This document shows positions 1-7,880 of a stretch of 23,943 nucleotides of DNA, piece after piece. The stretch's first letter is position 1, and each line of letters starts with the position of its first letter. Both the position numbers and the translations under genes were made by a program. Location: assembly GCF_002014975.1 (NCBI RefSeq), contig NZ_MUXV01000079.1, positions 1 through 23,943 of the forward strand. Reading direction: 5' to 3'. The stretch comes from Moraxella bovis. GTDB lineage: Bacteria; Pseudomonadota; Gammaproteobacteria; Pseudomonadales; Moraxellaceae. The notes below the pieces were generated by a model that saw only the letters and a program-made list of their open reading frames with translations, had not been told where the DNA came from and did not search any database.

Positions 1-32
1 ATTAGCGAATTTAAGAGAATGGGGGTATTAAA

Positions 33-431
33 ATGATTGATTTGGCAATTGCAGTTTACATTATCGGCTTTTTATTGAAATTATCCAGTGCATTAAAGGG
101 TGTTATTATTGGTTACTTTATATCTGTTCCTTTTGTTACACTCTTTGTTTTTATGCACAATGATTTAAACAAAAACAACAGTCTTTTGACTATTCCCAAT
201 TATTTTAAAAAACTTAAAAAATCTTTGTTTTTTATTGTTCCTGTGGTAGTGATTTATACTGCCGTTCCTAGCGAACGCAATATGTATGTCATCGCAGGGC
301 TGTATGCAGGTGATAAAGTGGTCAATACCATTGTTAATTCAGAAGTTGCACGGCAAGCCGAAAGAACGCTGATTGCCAAACTTAAAGAATTGGAAAATGA
401 GTATTTGGAAAATAGCGAGAATGGGGATTAA
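33..431 (+). CDS. small phage membrane protein, function unknown
   Basis: A 132-residue protein with three likely membrane segments (about residues 4-22, 24-41 and 64-80), followed by a charged, helical C-terminal tail rich in Glu and Lys (about 95-132). The run PSERNMYVIAGLYAGDK around residues 79-95 resembles small membrane proteins often seen in phages and conjugative elements, but I cannot name the family. The ATG has a G-rich ribosome site (GGGGG) eight bases upstream. It heads a short plus-strand series of small genes that runs toward the endolysin on the other strand. A holin role is conceivable from the membrane segments and the nearby lysis gene, but the opposite orientation argues against co-expression, so this is only a guess. 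The promoter is not in the window. Confidence 0.6.
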   Translation: MIDLAIAVYIIGFLLKLSSALKGVIIGYFISVPFVTLFVFMHNDLNKNNSLLTIPNYFKKLKKSLFFIVPVVVIYTAVPSERNMYVIAGLYAGDKVVNTIVNSEVARQAERTLIAKLKELENEYLENSENGD

Positions 432-433
432 AA

Positions 434-524
434 ATGGCGATTAAATAAAAATATTGGTAAAAAAACACTCAAAGAAATTCAAGATTTCTTAACAGCCAGC
501 AATCTTTCGCTAAGGGAGCAATAA
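434..524 (+). pseudogene. remnant of a small helix-hairpin-helix protein (possible frameshift)
   Basis: Between the first and second genes, one frame encodes a tail reading NKNIGKKTLKEIQDFL followed by about ten residues and a stop at 522-524. This resembles the helix-hairpin-helix end of the RNA polymerase alpha C-terminal domain (NIGKKxLxEI). No start codon lies in this frame after the stop of the upstream gene; an ATG at 434 opens a different frame and ends after four codons in an A-rich run. A one-frameshift product or a decayed gene end is likely. It is in the same frame as the upstream membrane protein, so readthrough of that TAA would append it. Its stop overlaps the next start (TAATG). 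Confidence 0.3.
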
Positions 525-721
525 TGAAACAAGACAAAATCATTCAAACAACAGCAAAAGAATATCTAAATAGGCACGATATTGACCATAGGGTTGCCAG
601 TTTATCTAGCATTATCATTATTATGTCAATCATTATTGATTTGTTGTTATATGGTCGTAACGAAAAAGAAAAAGACTATATTAAACAAATATTTGAATTT
701 GCTTTCGATATTAAGGAGTAA
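524..721 (+). CDS. small protein with one hydrophobic helix, unknown
   Basis: A 65-residue protein that I do not recognise. Residues about 24-44 are strongly hydrophobic (an Ile/Leu-rich stretch around SIIIIMSIIIDLLLYG) and could span the membrane once, with charged, mostly helical ends. The start is supported by AAGGGAG about six bases upstream, and the ATG overlaps the stop of the preceding reading frame, suggesting coupled translation. The next gene follows after three bases, so the small genes are probably one transcript. Confidence 0.5.
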   Translation: MKQDKIIQTTAKEYLNRHDIDHRVASLSSIIIIMSIIIDLLLYGRNEKEKDYIKQIFEFAFDIKE

Positions 722-724
722 ATA

Positions 725-1177
725 ATGAAAACCCAAAAACAAACCGTCCTAGAAGCGGTCATTGACCTACACAATAAAGAAACCCCTGCCAGTCGCACCA
801 CCATAGCCAAATTGACAGGGATTAAGCAGACTGCCGTTGATGAATGCCTAAAAAGATTGGCAGACGATGAGTTGATTTATCGGTTATGTAGTGGGGTCTA
901 TGCCCCTGTGGTACAGCACCCACCCCAACGCACCATTTACAAGACCATGTTGCCAGACGGTACGGTCAAATTAGACATTGGCGATGATGTGCTGACTCTG
1001 ACTCCCAAAGAAGCACGCACTTTGGGGGGATTGATGTACGCAGAAGCCACAGAATTTGGCTTACTTACCCTACATCATCGCATGATGGAGCAAGAAAATG
1101 CGTTTCATAATCGCCTAAAACGCCTAGAAAAAGAAATCAGCAAACAAAATAAGCCTGTGCAGGAGGAATTGTTATAA
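725..1177 (+). CDS. winged-helix DNA-binding protein with C-terminal coiled coil
   Basis: A 150-residue protein. Residues about 5-60 have the pattern of a winged helix-turn-helix: a helix, a second helix with TTIAKLTGIKQTAVDECLKRL as the turn and recognition helix, then a short wing ending in DDELIYRLCSGVYAPV. Residues about 70-105 look like beta strands and a short helix, and residues about 112-150 form a charged helix with coiled-coil character. The ribosome site is excellent (AAGGAG, seven bases before ATG). It sits in the small plus-strand cluster. A transcriptional regulator, or a phage DNA-binding protein acting on its own cluster, is the natural reading; the target is unknown. Confidence 0.6.
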   Translation: MKTQKQTVLEAVIDLHNKETPASRTTIAKLTGIKQTAVDECLKRLADDELIYRLCSGVYAPVVQHPPQRTIYKTMLPDGTVKLDIGDDVLTLTPKEARTLGGLMYAEATEFGLLTLHHRMMEQENAFHNRLKRLEKEISKQNKPVQEELL

Positions 1178-1225
1178 ATATTTTTGTCTTTTATCAAGAT
1201 AAATGTAAGATATTGGATATTCGCT

Positions 1226-1666
1226 ATGACACCTCAATTACACGACAAAACCATCACTGAATTAGAAGAAGAAAGGCACAAAAAGTATAAGGATTATGAC
1301 AAAAAATCTTACGAGTACTTCTATCATGTTATCTTAAAAGGGCGACAGTGCTATAATCAAGTACAAGATAAATTTGAGCTATCTTATATGGTAGATAATG
1401 AAAGGCAGTATCAGACAGTTTTCGATTCAAAATCTGTTACCAAATTTTTTCGTGATATGTACGATGATTATTTGACAGCTATCTTAGTCAAAGAACTGGA
1501 AAGTCATATAAAATCCCAGCTAATACACATCCAACGAGCCAATGCCGAGAATTACCTTGAAGTTCAAAGAGAATTGTTGGAACAAGATTGTGAAATTGTC
1601 GGTTTGGACATTGTGGACTACCCCAACAATTTCTGTATTAAATATCGGAAAATGAAATGTGTTTGA
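1226..1666 (+). CDS. hypothetical charged protein
   Basis: A protein of about 146 residues from the ATG at 1226. The open frame extends upstream to a TTG at 1184, which would add a hydrophobic 14-residue start; an AGGAGGA lies 15 bases before that TTG, too far to be convincing. The ATG at 1226 has only a weak GGA upstream, so the start is uncertain. The protein is rich in Tyr, Glu and Lys, largely helical at its N-terminus (TELEEERHKKYKDYDKKSYE) and ends in a short strand-rich segment. I do not recognise a family. It is the last clear plus-strand gene before the convergent endolysin gene, whose 3' end is about 90 bases away. Confidence 0.45.
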   Translation: MTPQLHDKTITELEEERHKKYKDYDKKSYEYFYHVILKGRQCYNQVQDKFELSYMVDNERQYQTVFDSKSVTKFFRDMYDDYLTAILVKELESHIKSQLIHIQRANAENYLEVQRELLEQDCEIVGLDIVDYPNNFCIKYRKMKCV

Positions 1667-1759
1667 ACAAAAAGCTCAACCGAGAATTTACCCATACAGA
1701 ATGGGAAGTGTTTGATTTTGGCGGCGGTAGAATAACAATCCCAACACCGCCAAACAAGC

Positions 1760-2527
1760 CTAAGCAGGAATCTCAAAATGCACCCCATCAAGAAATGCCT
1801 TCTTACCTAATTCTTGGCGTTGTGCCTTATACGCCTTAACCCACTCTTGGGGCGTGCCGTTTTTGTCAGTGATGACCGTCCAAGCACCACCCCAACGAAC
1901 CGTTACACCTAATTCTGTACTGGCTTGTGCCATTGCTTTTGCGATTGCGTAATAATGGTTAAAATTCCATGACACTTGACCGTCCACAATCGCCACCAAA
2001 TCCACCGCATCCCCTGTGAGATGGCGTGAGTTCATTGTTTTGCTTTTGCCTTGCTTGACAAGTAGAGCTTGGCGTTCTTTGGTGCGCAATCCTTCTTGTA
2101 CTCTAAAATCTACGCCTGTGATTTCAATCGCCCGCTTAACCACCTTGACAAGGTTGGGATTTACGCCTTTTAAGCGATTTAGGCTCAATTCGCTTAGGGT
2201 GTATTTGGGCTTGTCCGCCGTCTCACTCGGTGCGTTATCAGGGACTGGCTCATCAAGCAAATGCTCGTTACCGTCCACCGTGGGGTCGGTGGCGTGAATC
2301 ACTGCGATGTCCGCTTGTTCTTGGGCGGTACAAACCTTTTGCTCGCTATCAAGCAAAATGGCTTGCCAGGTTAATTTACCAGCAATACCGTCAATCTCGC
2401 CTGTGTACAAACCCTTTTCTGGGTTAATGTTGATGTTTTGGGCAAGGCGGACATAGTTGCCGTGTTGCCGTGCGGTGTCGCCTACCGTATTCATTCCCAA
2501 AATGGGAAATAGATTTTTGCTTTTCAT
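1760..2527 (-). CDS. phage endolysin, M15-family peptidase
   Basis: A 255-residue protein predicted to cut the peptide cross-bridge of peptidoglycan at the end of infection. Residues about 10-60 resemble a small peptidoglycan-binding repeat (GEIDGIAGKLTWQAI). A linker rich in Asp and Pro follows (about 80-105). The catalytic domain (about 110-255) has the M15 zinc site: SRHLTGDAVD at 167-176 gives His169 and Asp176, and DGVHFEI at 247-253 gives His250. This matches phage L-alanyl-D-glutamate or D-Ala-D-Ala peptidases such as the T5 and CwlK types. I see no signal peptide, so it should need a holin. The start directly abuts the stop of the upstream repeat protein (TAAATG), placing it last in the third late operon. 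Confidence 0.88.
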   Translation of the reverse strand: MKSKNLFPILGMNTVGDTARQHGNYVRLAQNININPEKGLYTGEIDGIAGKLTWQAILLDSEQKVCTAQEQADIAVIHATDPTVDGNEHLLDEPVPDNAPSETADKPKYTLSELSLNRLKGVNPNLVKVVKRAIEITGVDFRVQEGLRTKERQALLVKQGKSKTMNSRHLTGDAVDLVAIVDGQVSWNFNHYYAIAKAMAQASTELGVTVRWGGAWTVITDKNGTPQEWVKAYKAQRQELGKKAFLDGVHFEIPA

Positions 2528-5500
2528 TTACCACGCTCCTTTTCTAAATTGCTCTGAGTTGCCGTCTGGGCGGATATAATGCACTTTGTTTTTGATGTTT
2601 GGTACAGGTGGGGCAGGCGGTGCGATAGGTATTGCACCGATGACCTGTGCGGTTTTGCCTTTTTTGGGTAGTCCGTCCACCACTCGGCGAAGGGTCAATC
2701 TACCCTTAAAACTACCCAAAGTCGGCTCACTGACAAAACTATCCCACCCTTGTACATGGATTTCACGGATTTTATTGCTTATCCAAGCAGTGCCAAAGAC
2801 AGTGCTGTCAAGCCCGCCATAATTACCCAATACTCGCTCGCCAATCCGCAGTCCTTGCCACATAAATGGCGTGTCATTGGGTCTAGGTTGTCCCATGCGT
2901 GTCGCCACAAATCCGATTGGGCTAATTGTGCGATTTTTATTTTCAATGACGAGACGACCAAACTCACCCACAATTCCTTTGGGCTTGATGTACTGCGTCA
3001 AACTTTCTTGGTGCTTAATGGTAGCACGCCCAAATTCTGCTGAATCAATGCCATCAATCACTTGGATATGTTGTGGCGCAAATGGTATGGTAGGTATGCC
3101 AAATTTAGACAACCTAAATCCATACGGCTTGATAAAGTGTAACGCATTAACAATGGTAGGTCTACCAACCATGCTACTACTTTGACCGTATGCCTGTATG
3201 GTACGATTTTTATTGGTGATGGTAGCACGCCCAAACACCGTCATGCTATTAATGACATGAGTATTGCGTGGTGGGTGGTTGCGTCTTGCTTGTAATGTCG
3301 CCATGTCGCCACTTGGGGCATAGATGGTGTGTGGCGACATTCTGGGTGTGCCAAATACCAGCTTACTACTAATAGACTGCTGATCGTCAATGCTGATAAC
3401 TCGGCGGTTTAAAATGATGGTGGGCGTGCCTAGTTTTGGCTCAAAAATGCCAGAACGCATTTGTATGGTGTTGGTGCGAATGGCAGGCGTACCAAACTTA
3501 GCCCCACCAAAGCCTTTAACCTTGATGGCTCTCTCGTTCATGCTTGGTGTGCCAAAACTTAGACTGCTACCAATGCCATAACCACCAACAGGCTCATCTT
3601 TGTCATTGTAGCGATTTAGGTCAATCCATTGTGGGTGATAAGGCGGTATTTCCTTGATGATTCTATGATGACCAAATTTTGTGCCACCAAAGCCCATCAC
3701 CGCCATTTTTTGCCGTCTGTCTTTGATTGTAGCTATTCCCATCGCAAGGCTTTCATGGCTTTTTGGATAGATGTGAACAAACTCATTTCTGATATTCACC
3801 TGCCCAAACTCTTGGCTATCATGTCCAAAAATAGGTATTTCTGGCGTAAGATTCTTGATGGTAGGTTCACCCACAAAATCACGATGGTGCCAGCGTGGGC
3901 TGATGATGTTCCAATGAATGTGTAGGTTTGGCACGCCAAATTTTGCCATGTCTGATGATTTGGCGTTGATGTAGCGTGTATGCAGATGTATGGTAGGTAG
4001 TGGTATGGTGGGCGGTGCTATGCTGTATCGTGGTTCAAGTGCAACCGTTCGCACTCTATCAGCAATCATGGGTAAGCCAAACTCACCCACATCAAACCCG
4101 CCAATATGCGTTAATATCCGTCTGGTATTAACAACGGCAAGCGTGCCAAATACCGTTTGATTCTTAAAACCTATGGCGTGGAGTTCTCGTGCGTCATTGT
4201 ACACGATATTCCAACGGCTGATGTGGGGTGGTTCTATGCCATCTATCTTGATGTATCGCACCTTATCGCCGATGGTGGGTGTACCCATCGCCAAACCATC
4301 AAAGCCCATAGGTTTGATGACCCTTGCTTGATTGTCAATGGACGCACGCCCAAACACGTCATGAGCAAAGCCAAAGGTGTGTATGACCTTGTTTTTGTTC
4401 TCAATACTCGTCCACCGCCCAAATCCCTTACTTTTGCCATTGGGTGATAGTTCACTTTGCTCATCATTCACCACATGAATGTATTGGCGTAGATTGTAGA
4501 TATCAGATTGTCCAAACGCTTGGTTGTCAAACCCCCTTAAGCTGACATATTGACGATGATTTTTGATGACGGCTTGTCCAAATTCACCCATCATTCCTTG
4601 TGGGTAGATGGATTGACTTTCTGGAATGATACGAGTCAGCCACAGAGTCGCCACAAAGCCTATGGGAGTTATGTGCTGGGTTGTGCTGATGGCAGGCTTG
4701 GGTGGTGCGACACTGTCAATGGATTTTGGGATAATGGTGCGGGTGTAATGACTTATCCAAGCACGACCAAAATTTAGGCTTGATGGTATGCCTTGCACTT
4801 TAAGGGTGCGATGGTAAAAATCAAGGCGTGCTTGACCGAATGCACCTACATTAAGTCCTACTTGCTTGATGAATTTTTGCCTTAATTTAATTGTTGGGCG
4901 TGGCACATCTGGCGGATAAAGATTGCCAGTTTTGATAAGCCTAGCACGATTAGTAATACTTGCCTGTCCAAAGTGATGTCGAATCTCAAATCCAGTAGGC
5001 TCCATGATGGCAAGATATGAGATGAGCGTTGGTATGCCAATCATCAAACCATCAATGCCAATCGTCCCAATATTTAAATTGTCTGAGGGAATAAACCACG
5101 CCACATAAAAGGCGTGAGAAACGGGGTTTTGATGGGGCAATTTACCAAGCCATGAGGCATTAAGTAAGTGTTTGTTTGGCATATATTGCCAATGGTGCAG
5201 GACATAATGACCGCCAAACTCGCCTGCATCAAATCCTTTTGGGGATATCGCTTGATGAGTAGCAATCGCAGGTGTACTAATGCTTAGTGATTCAAACCCA
5301 TTGACATAAACCACTGTTTTATTGTACCAACTGCTTACAATCTGACGACGGTATGTTGGCTCTTGCCACCAAGTAACATTAAGCGCATGATATTTGGGAG
5401 TATAGGCTTTCTCATCAGCAATGATGGCTTGCCCAAATGTTTGAGTATCAAATCCCTGTGACTGAATTTTTATGCCATTATAAATTAATGGCCTGCCAAA

Positions 5501-5827
5501 GGATAAGTTATTGATACTGTTGGGAGAGATGGCTTTGCCAAAAAAATTTGCCATCACTTTATCATATAATGGCTTATAGGTATCTTGATTAACCCAAGAA
5601 ACAAGTAATCGCCCATACAAAGGGGCATATTCATCATCTTTCGTTAGAACTGATGTGCCAAAAATAGCTCCATCAAATCCTTTAGGCTGTATGGCTTGAT
5701 GCACATTGGCAAACAGTTGCCCTAATTGTGTTGATAAAATACCACTAGGGGCAAGCACATTACTTGCCCATGTGGCGTTTATTCTGTGATGAAAATAAAC
5801 ATATTTATCAACAAAAACAACATTCAT
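2528..5827 (-). CDS. giant FG-repeat virion protein, likely tail fibre or appendage
   Basis: A 1099-residue protein built almost wholly from about thirty degenerate units of roughly 28-40 residues. The unit reads approximately I-x-P-x-G-F-D-x-x-x-F-G-x-(P/A)-x-I-x-N-x-x-R-x-I, for example EFGQAVIKN, VFGRASIDN, KFGTPAIRT and EFGRATIKH. The N-terminal 250 residues hold more diverged units with Trp-rich spacers; the C-terminal 60 residues contain a Pro/Ala-rich stretch. No enzyme motif and no signal peptide are visible. Regular beta-type repeats in a late operon, after a beta-propeller protein and before the endolysin, suggest a virion appendage or fibre that contacts the host. The start overlaps the previous stop (ATGA). 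Similar FG repeats occur in other phage proteins of unknown structure; assignment to fibre is inference. Confidence 0.65.
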   Translation of the reverse strand: MNVVFVDKYVYFHHRINATWASNVLAPSGILSTQLGQLFANVHQAIQPKGFDGAIFGTSVLTKDDEYAPLYGRLLVSWVNQDTYKPLYDKVMANFFGKAISPNSINNLSFGRPLIYNGIKIQSQGFDTQTFGQAIIADEKAYTPKYHALNVTWWQEPTYRRQIVSSWYNKTVVYVNGFESLSISTPAIATHQAISPKGFDAGEFGGHYVLHHWQYMPNKHLLNASWLGKLPHQNPVSHAFYVAWFIPSDNLNIGTIGIDGLMIGIPTLISYLAIMEPTGFEIRHHFGQASITNRARLIKTGNLYPPDVPRPTIKLRQKFIKQVGLNVGAFGQARLDFYHRTLKVQGIPSSLNFGRAWISHYTRTIIPKSIDSVAPPKPAISTTQHITPIGFVATLWLTRIIPESQSIYPQGMMGEFGQAVIKNHRQYVSLRGFDNQAFGQSDIYNLRQYIHVVNDEQSELSPNGKSKGFGRWTSIENKNKVIHTFGFAHDVFGRASIDNQARVIKPMGFDGLAMGTPTIGDKVRYIKIDGIEPPHISRWNIVYNDARELHAIGFKNQTVFGTLAVVNTRRILTHIGGFDVGEFGLPMIADRVRTVALEPRYSIAPPTIPLPTIHLHTRYINAKSSDMAKFGVPNLHIHWNIISPRWHHRDFVGEPTIKNLTPEIPIFGHDSQEFGQVNIRNEFVHIYPKSHESLAMGIATIKDRRQKMAVMGFGGTKFGHHRIIKEIPPYHPQWIDLNRYNDKDEPVGGYGIGSSLSFGTPSMNERAIKVKGFGGAKFGTPAIRTNTIQMRSGIFEPKLGTPTIILNRRVISIDDQQSISSKLVFGTPRMSPHTIYAPSGDMATLQARRNHPPRNTHVINSMTVFGRATITNKNRTIQAYGQSSSMVGRPTIVNALHFIKPYGFRLSKFGIPTIPFAPQHIQVIDGIDSAEFGRATIKHQESLTQYIKPKGIVGEFGRLVIENKNRTISPIGFVATRMGQPRPNDTPFMWQGLRIGERVLGNYGGLDSTVFGTAWISNKIREIHVQGWDSFVSEPTLGSFKGRLTLRRVVDGLPKKGKTAQVIGAIPIAPPAPPVPNIKNKVHYIRPDGNSEQFRKGAW

Positions 5828-7041
5828 ACAGGCTCAGGGGTAACATTGGCGTAGAATAGGTCGTTGAGTAGCTCGCCATCTTGTGCCATAAACTGCACAT
5901 CAACAGAGGTGGTATTTGGCAATTCTAGTGTGTATTCTCCTTGTGTATTAGACTGTGTTTGAGCCAATAGCTCGCCTGTCTTTCTGTCATAAGCTCGCAC
6001 GGTGCGACTGGCAACGGTATTATTAATGTCTCGCACAATGCCTGTAATTTGACTGATTTGTGATTTCACAATGGCAAAATCACAACAAGACTCATTAAGC
6101 AAATAGAATTTATCGGTTGCTTTTGTATTGAGTTCAAAATCCGACAAGTTATAAATACTTATATTGCGATTCTCCCAAAGACCATGTGAGATATACAAGA
6201 ATTGTTCGTCTTTTATTATGTCATAGGTGGCAAAAGCAGCGTAATTAAGTGTTGTAATTTTACTAAGTTCGCCTGACACATAATTTAATTCGTAAATTTC
6301 TTTTTTGTTATGCAAAAACCACAAGGTGTCTTTTTTTAACCCAATAATGGGACTAAATGGAATAAAAGAATTTGAAAAAATGGCGTTTTTGGTTGAATCG
6401 CTATAACTAAAGACTTGACTTAAATTTTCATCAAACACTTTAAAATAATTAAAGTTTTGAGCGTTTTTACCAAAAAATAACAGCTTATCATCAATCACAT
6501 ATAGGACTGGGAAAGTTGATGGACTAAGTGGGGTACTGGCCTCTTGATAAGAGAAATCCGCCATATCATAAACCCTTAAATAAGGATCTCTATCATGAGA
6601 CACAAACAGTTTTGTGCCATCACGATTAAAACAAAGGTTGGTCACTCTACCAAGTCCTAGTGTGTTGATGGGTAATGCCGTGTGCGTTTTACTGTCAAAC
6701 AGCAATATCGCAGGTCTATCTCCGCCTACAGCGTAGTGGCTATTGGAAATATCAAGGGCATAGATACTTCCATCAAAGTAGGTTAACGACTGCTGGATTG
6801 ATGGGTTTTGCGTATCAGACACCCAAAATTTGGTACTGGGTGTTGATGAGGCATTAAGGTGAGCAATTATGATTTGTTTACCATTAGGGCTTACCTTTAT
6901 CCCCTTTGGTTTGTCTGAAGAGTGAGTCCTTGTGCGAAGTGCTGGCAAGGATTCTGCAAAGGTTGGCAGGAGTCCCTGCCTAAGATGAAACGCAGTCAAT
7001 ATTCTGTTGTTGGAAGTTGAGTAGGCAATCAGCTGATTCAC
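5824..7041 (-). CDS. phage beta-propeller protein with C-terminal Ig-like domain
   Basis: A 405-residue protein. About residues 40-330 carry repeated strands of WD40 or lactonase type, with blade-like segments such as KGIKVSPNGKQIIIAHLN, TNLCFNRDGTKLFVSHDRD and YALDISNSHYAVGGDRP. The last 70 residues (about 335-405) form a carboxypeptidase-regulatory-like beta sandwich, with GIVRDINNTVASRTVRAYDR and TQGEYTLEL as the signature strands. This combination is seen in phage structural proteins. The start is a GTG overlapping the stop of the upstream gene (GTGA), with AGGAG seven bases before it; no Met codon occurs early enough to replace it. It is the third gene of the third late operon. A baseplate or adhesion role is inferred. 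Confidence 0.65.
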   Translation of the reverse strand: MNQLIAYSTSNNRILTAFHLRQGLLPTFAESLPALRTRTHSSDKPKGIKVSPNGKQIIIAHLNASSTPSTKFWVSDTQNPSIQQSLTYFDGSIYALDISNSHYAVGGDRPAILLFDSKTHTALPINTLGLGRVTNLCFNRDGTKLFVSHDRDPYLRVYDMADFSYQEASTPLSPSTFPVLYVIDDKLLFFGKNAQNFNYFKVFDENLSQVFSYSDSTKNAIFSNSFIPFSPIIGLKKDTLWFLHNKKEIYELNYVSGELSKITTLNYAAFATYDIIKDEQFLYISHGLWENRNISIYNLSDFELNTKATDKFYLLNESCCDFAIVKSQISQITGIVRDINNTVASRTVRAYDRKTGELLAQTQSNTQGEYTLELPNTTSVDVQFMAQDGELLNDLFYANVTPEPV

Positions 7042-7373
7042 GCAAGCTCTCCTGTTGGGGTCTCACCCACCCAAAGCCCGGTATCATAGAACCATGTGGC
7101 ATAGCGTTCATAAGCCCCTTGCTCGCCATATCGCTCAATCTCAGCATGGATAAAATGGATAATGTCTTGGGCGTTGTTTTCTTTGGCGTATTTGGCAAAG
7201 GTGGTGAGATTGGCGATTCTGTCCCAATCATGCATTGTTTTTGAAATTGCCAATGCGATGGGCGCTGGGTCGGGCTTGTACACAACAGACGAACTAAACC
7301 CTGTAACGCCAATAACAATTGGCGGTGGTTTGACGGTAGGTGTGGCGATAGGTGTTTTGTCTAAATTACTCAT
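7038..7373 (-). CDS. hypothetical late phage protein
   Basis: A 111-residue protein. The first 30 residues are Pro- and Thr-rich (a run like PTVKPPPIVIGVTGFSS), and the remainder is helical with aromatic residues (HDWDRIANLTTFAKYAKENN). I do not recognise a family. The ATG has GGAG eight bases upstream. It lies 16 bases after the small structural protein and its stop overlaps the next start, so it is translated within the same operon as that protein and the beta-propeller protein, which suggests a virion or assembly function. Confidence 0.55.
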   Translation of the reverse strand: MSNLDKTPIATPTVKPPPIVIGVTGFSSSVVYKPDPAPIALAISKTMHDWDRIANLTTFAKYAKENNAQDIIHFIHAEIERYGEQGAYERYATWFYDTGLWVGETPTGELA

Positions 7374-7389
7374 TATTCACTCCAAAATA

Positions 7390-7797
7390 TCACAATTTAA
7401 AAATCTTATTACTACCATTATCCCAAGTTAAAATCATGTCACCACCGTTTGGGGTGATGGGTAAGCCAGTCGCTGTATCAATCCACGCAATGAGTGGGCT
7501 GGTGCTTTCTGTGCCCGTGTCTTTGTAGATAACAATAGCCTCAATAGAATTGCCAGTAACTGATGTAAAGGTTACATCATTAGCGTCCGCAGCGCCACCA
7601 TCAGTTGACTTGCCAGTCAAGGTAACAGGGGCGGTTACTCGTGCTGATGTGGCAATGTCAGATAGAAATTTATGTGTGGCGGTTTGTGGTGTGTAGTTGC
7701 CCGTATCTACCAACAAGACTTTGATGGTATCGGTCAGCCAGTTTAGCTGACCCTCCAAAAACATCCGTCTTGATTCGTCAAATAAGGTATTTGCCAT
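7390..7797 (-). CDS. small phage structural protein
   Basis: A 135-residue, beta-rich protein. It has a form familiar from many phage and prophage structural clusters: an N-terminal helix (ESRRMFLEGQLNWLTD), then IKVLLVDTGNY, a DIATSARVTAPVTLTGK strand pair, a VTFTSVTGNSIEAIVIYKDTG core and a WDNGSNKIFKL end. Proteins of this kind are annotated as head or tail structural components of unknown detail. The ATG has GGAG seven bases upstream. It is the first gene after the third late promoter box and so opens the operon that ends with the endolysin. Confidence 0.68.
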   Translation of the reverse strand: MANTLFDESRRMFLEGQLNWLTDTIKVLLVDTGNYTPQTATHKFLSDIATSARVTAPVTLTGKSTDGGAADANDVTFTSVTGNSIEAIVIYKDTGTESTSPLIAWIDTATGLPITPNGGDMILTWDNGSNKIFKL

Positions 7798-7825
7798 AAT
7801 TTACTCCAAGTTAAAAGGTGTGGCA

Positions 7826-7866
7826 ATTATGGCAAATGTAGGCAGGCGTGGCGAACCTTGTGGGGG
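7826..7866 (-). promoter_or_regulatory. late phage promoter, box plus -10 (copy 3)
   Basis: On the minus strand the box CCCCCACAAGGTT (7854-7866) is followed, exactly 22 bases later, by CATAAT (7826-7831), about 30 bases before the start of the small structural protein. The same arrangement precedes the terminase operon and the internal-protein operon. There is no good -35 hexamer, so an activator binding the box is likely. Confidence 0.65.
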
Positions 7867-7880
7867 TGTGCTTATCGTGG

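Noticed and set aside
1657..1839. 60-codon plus-strand ORF between the charged protein and the endolysin
   Set aside because: More than half lies antisense to the endolysin 3' end, no clear ribosome site, and the C-terminal part is the complement of conserved endolysin codons.
2586..5265. Many plus- and minus-strand ORFs inside the FG-repeat gene
   Set aside because: They are out-of-frame shadows produced by the repeat structure of the real gene, without ribosome sites.
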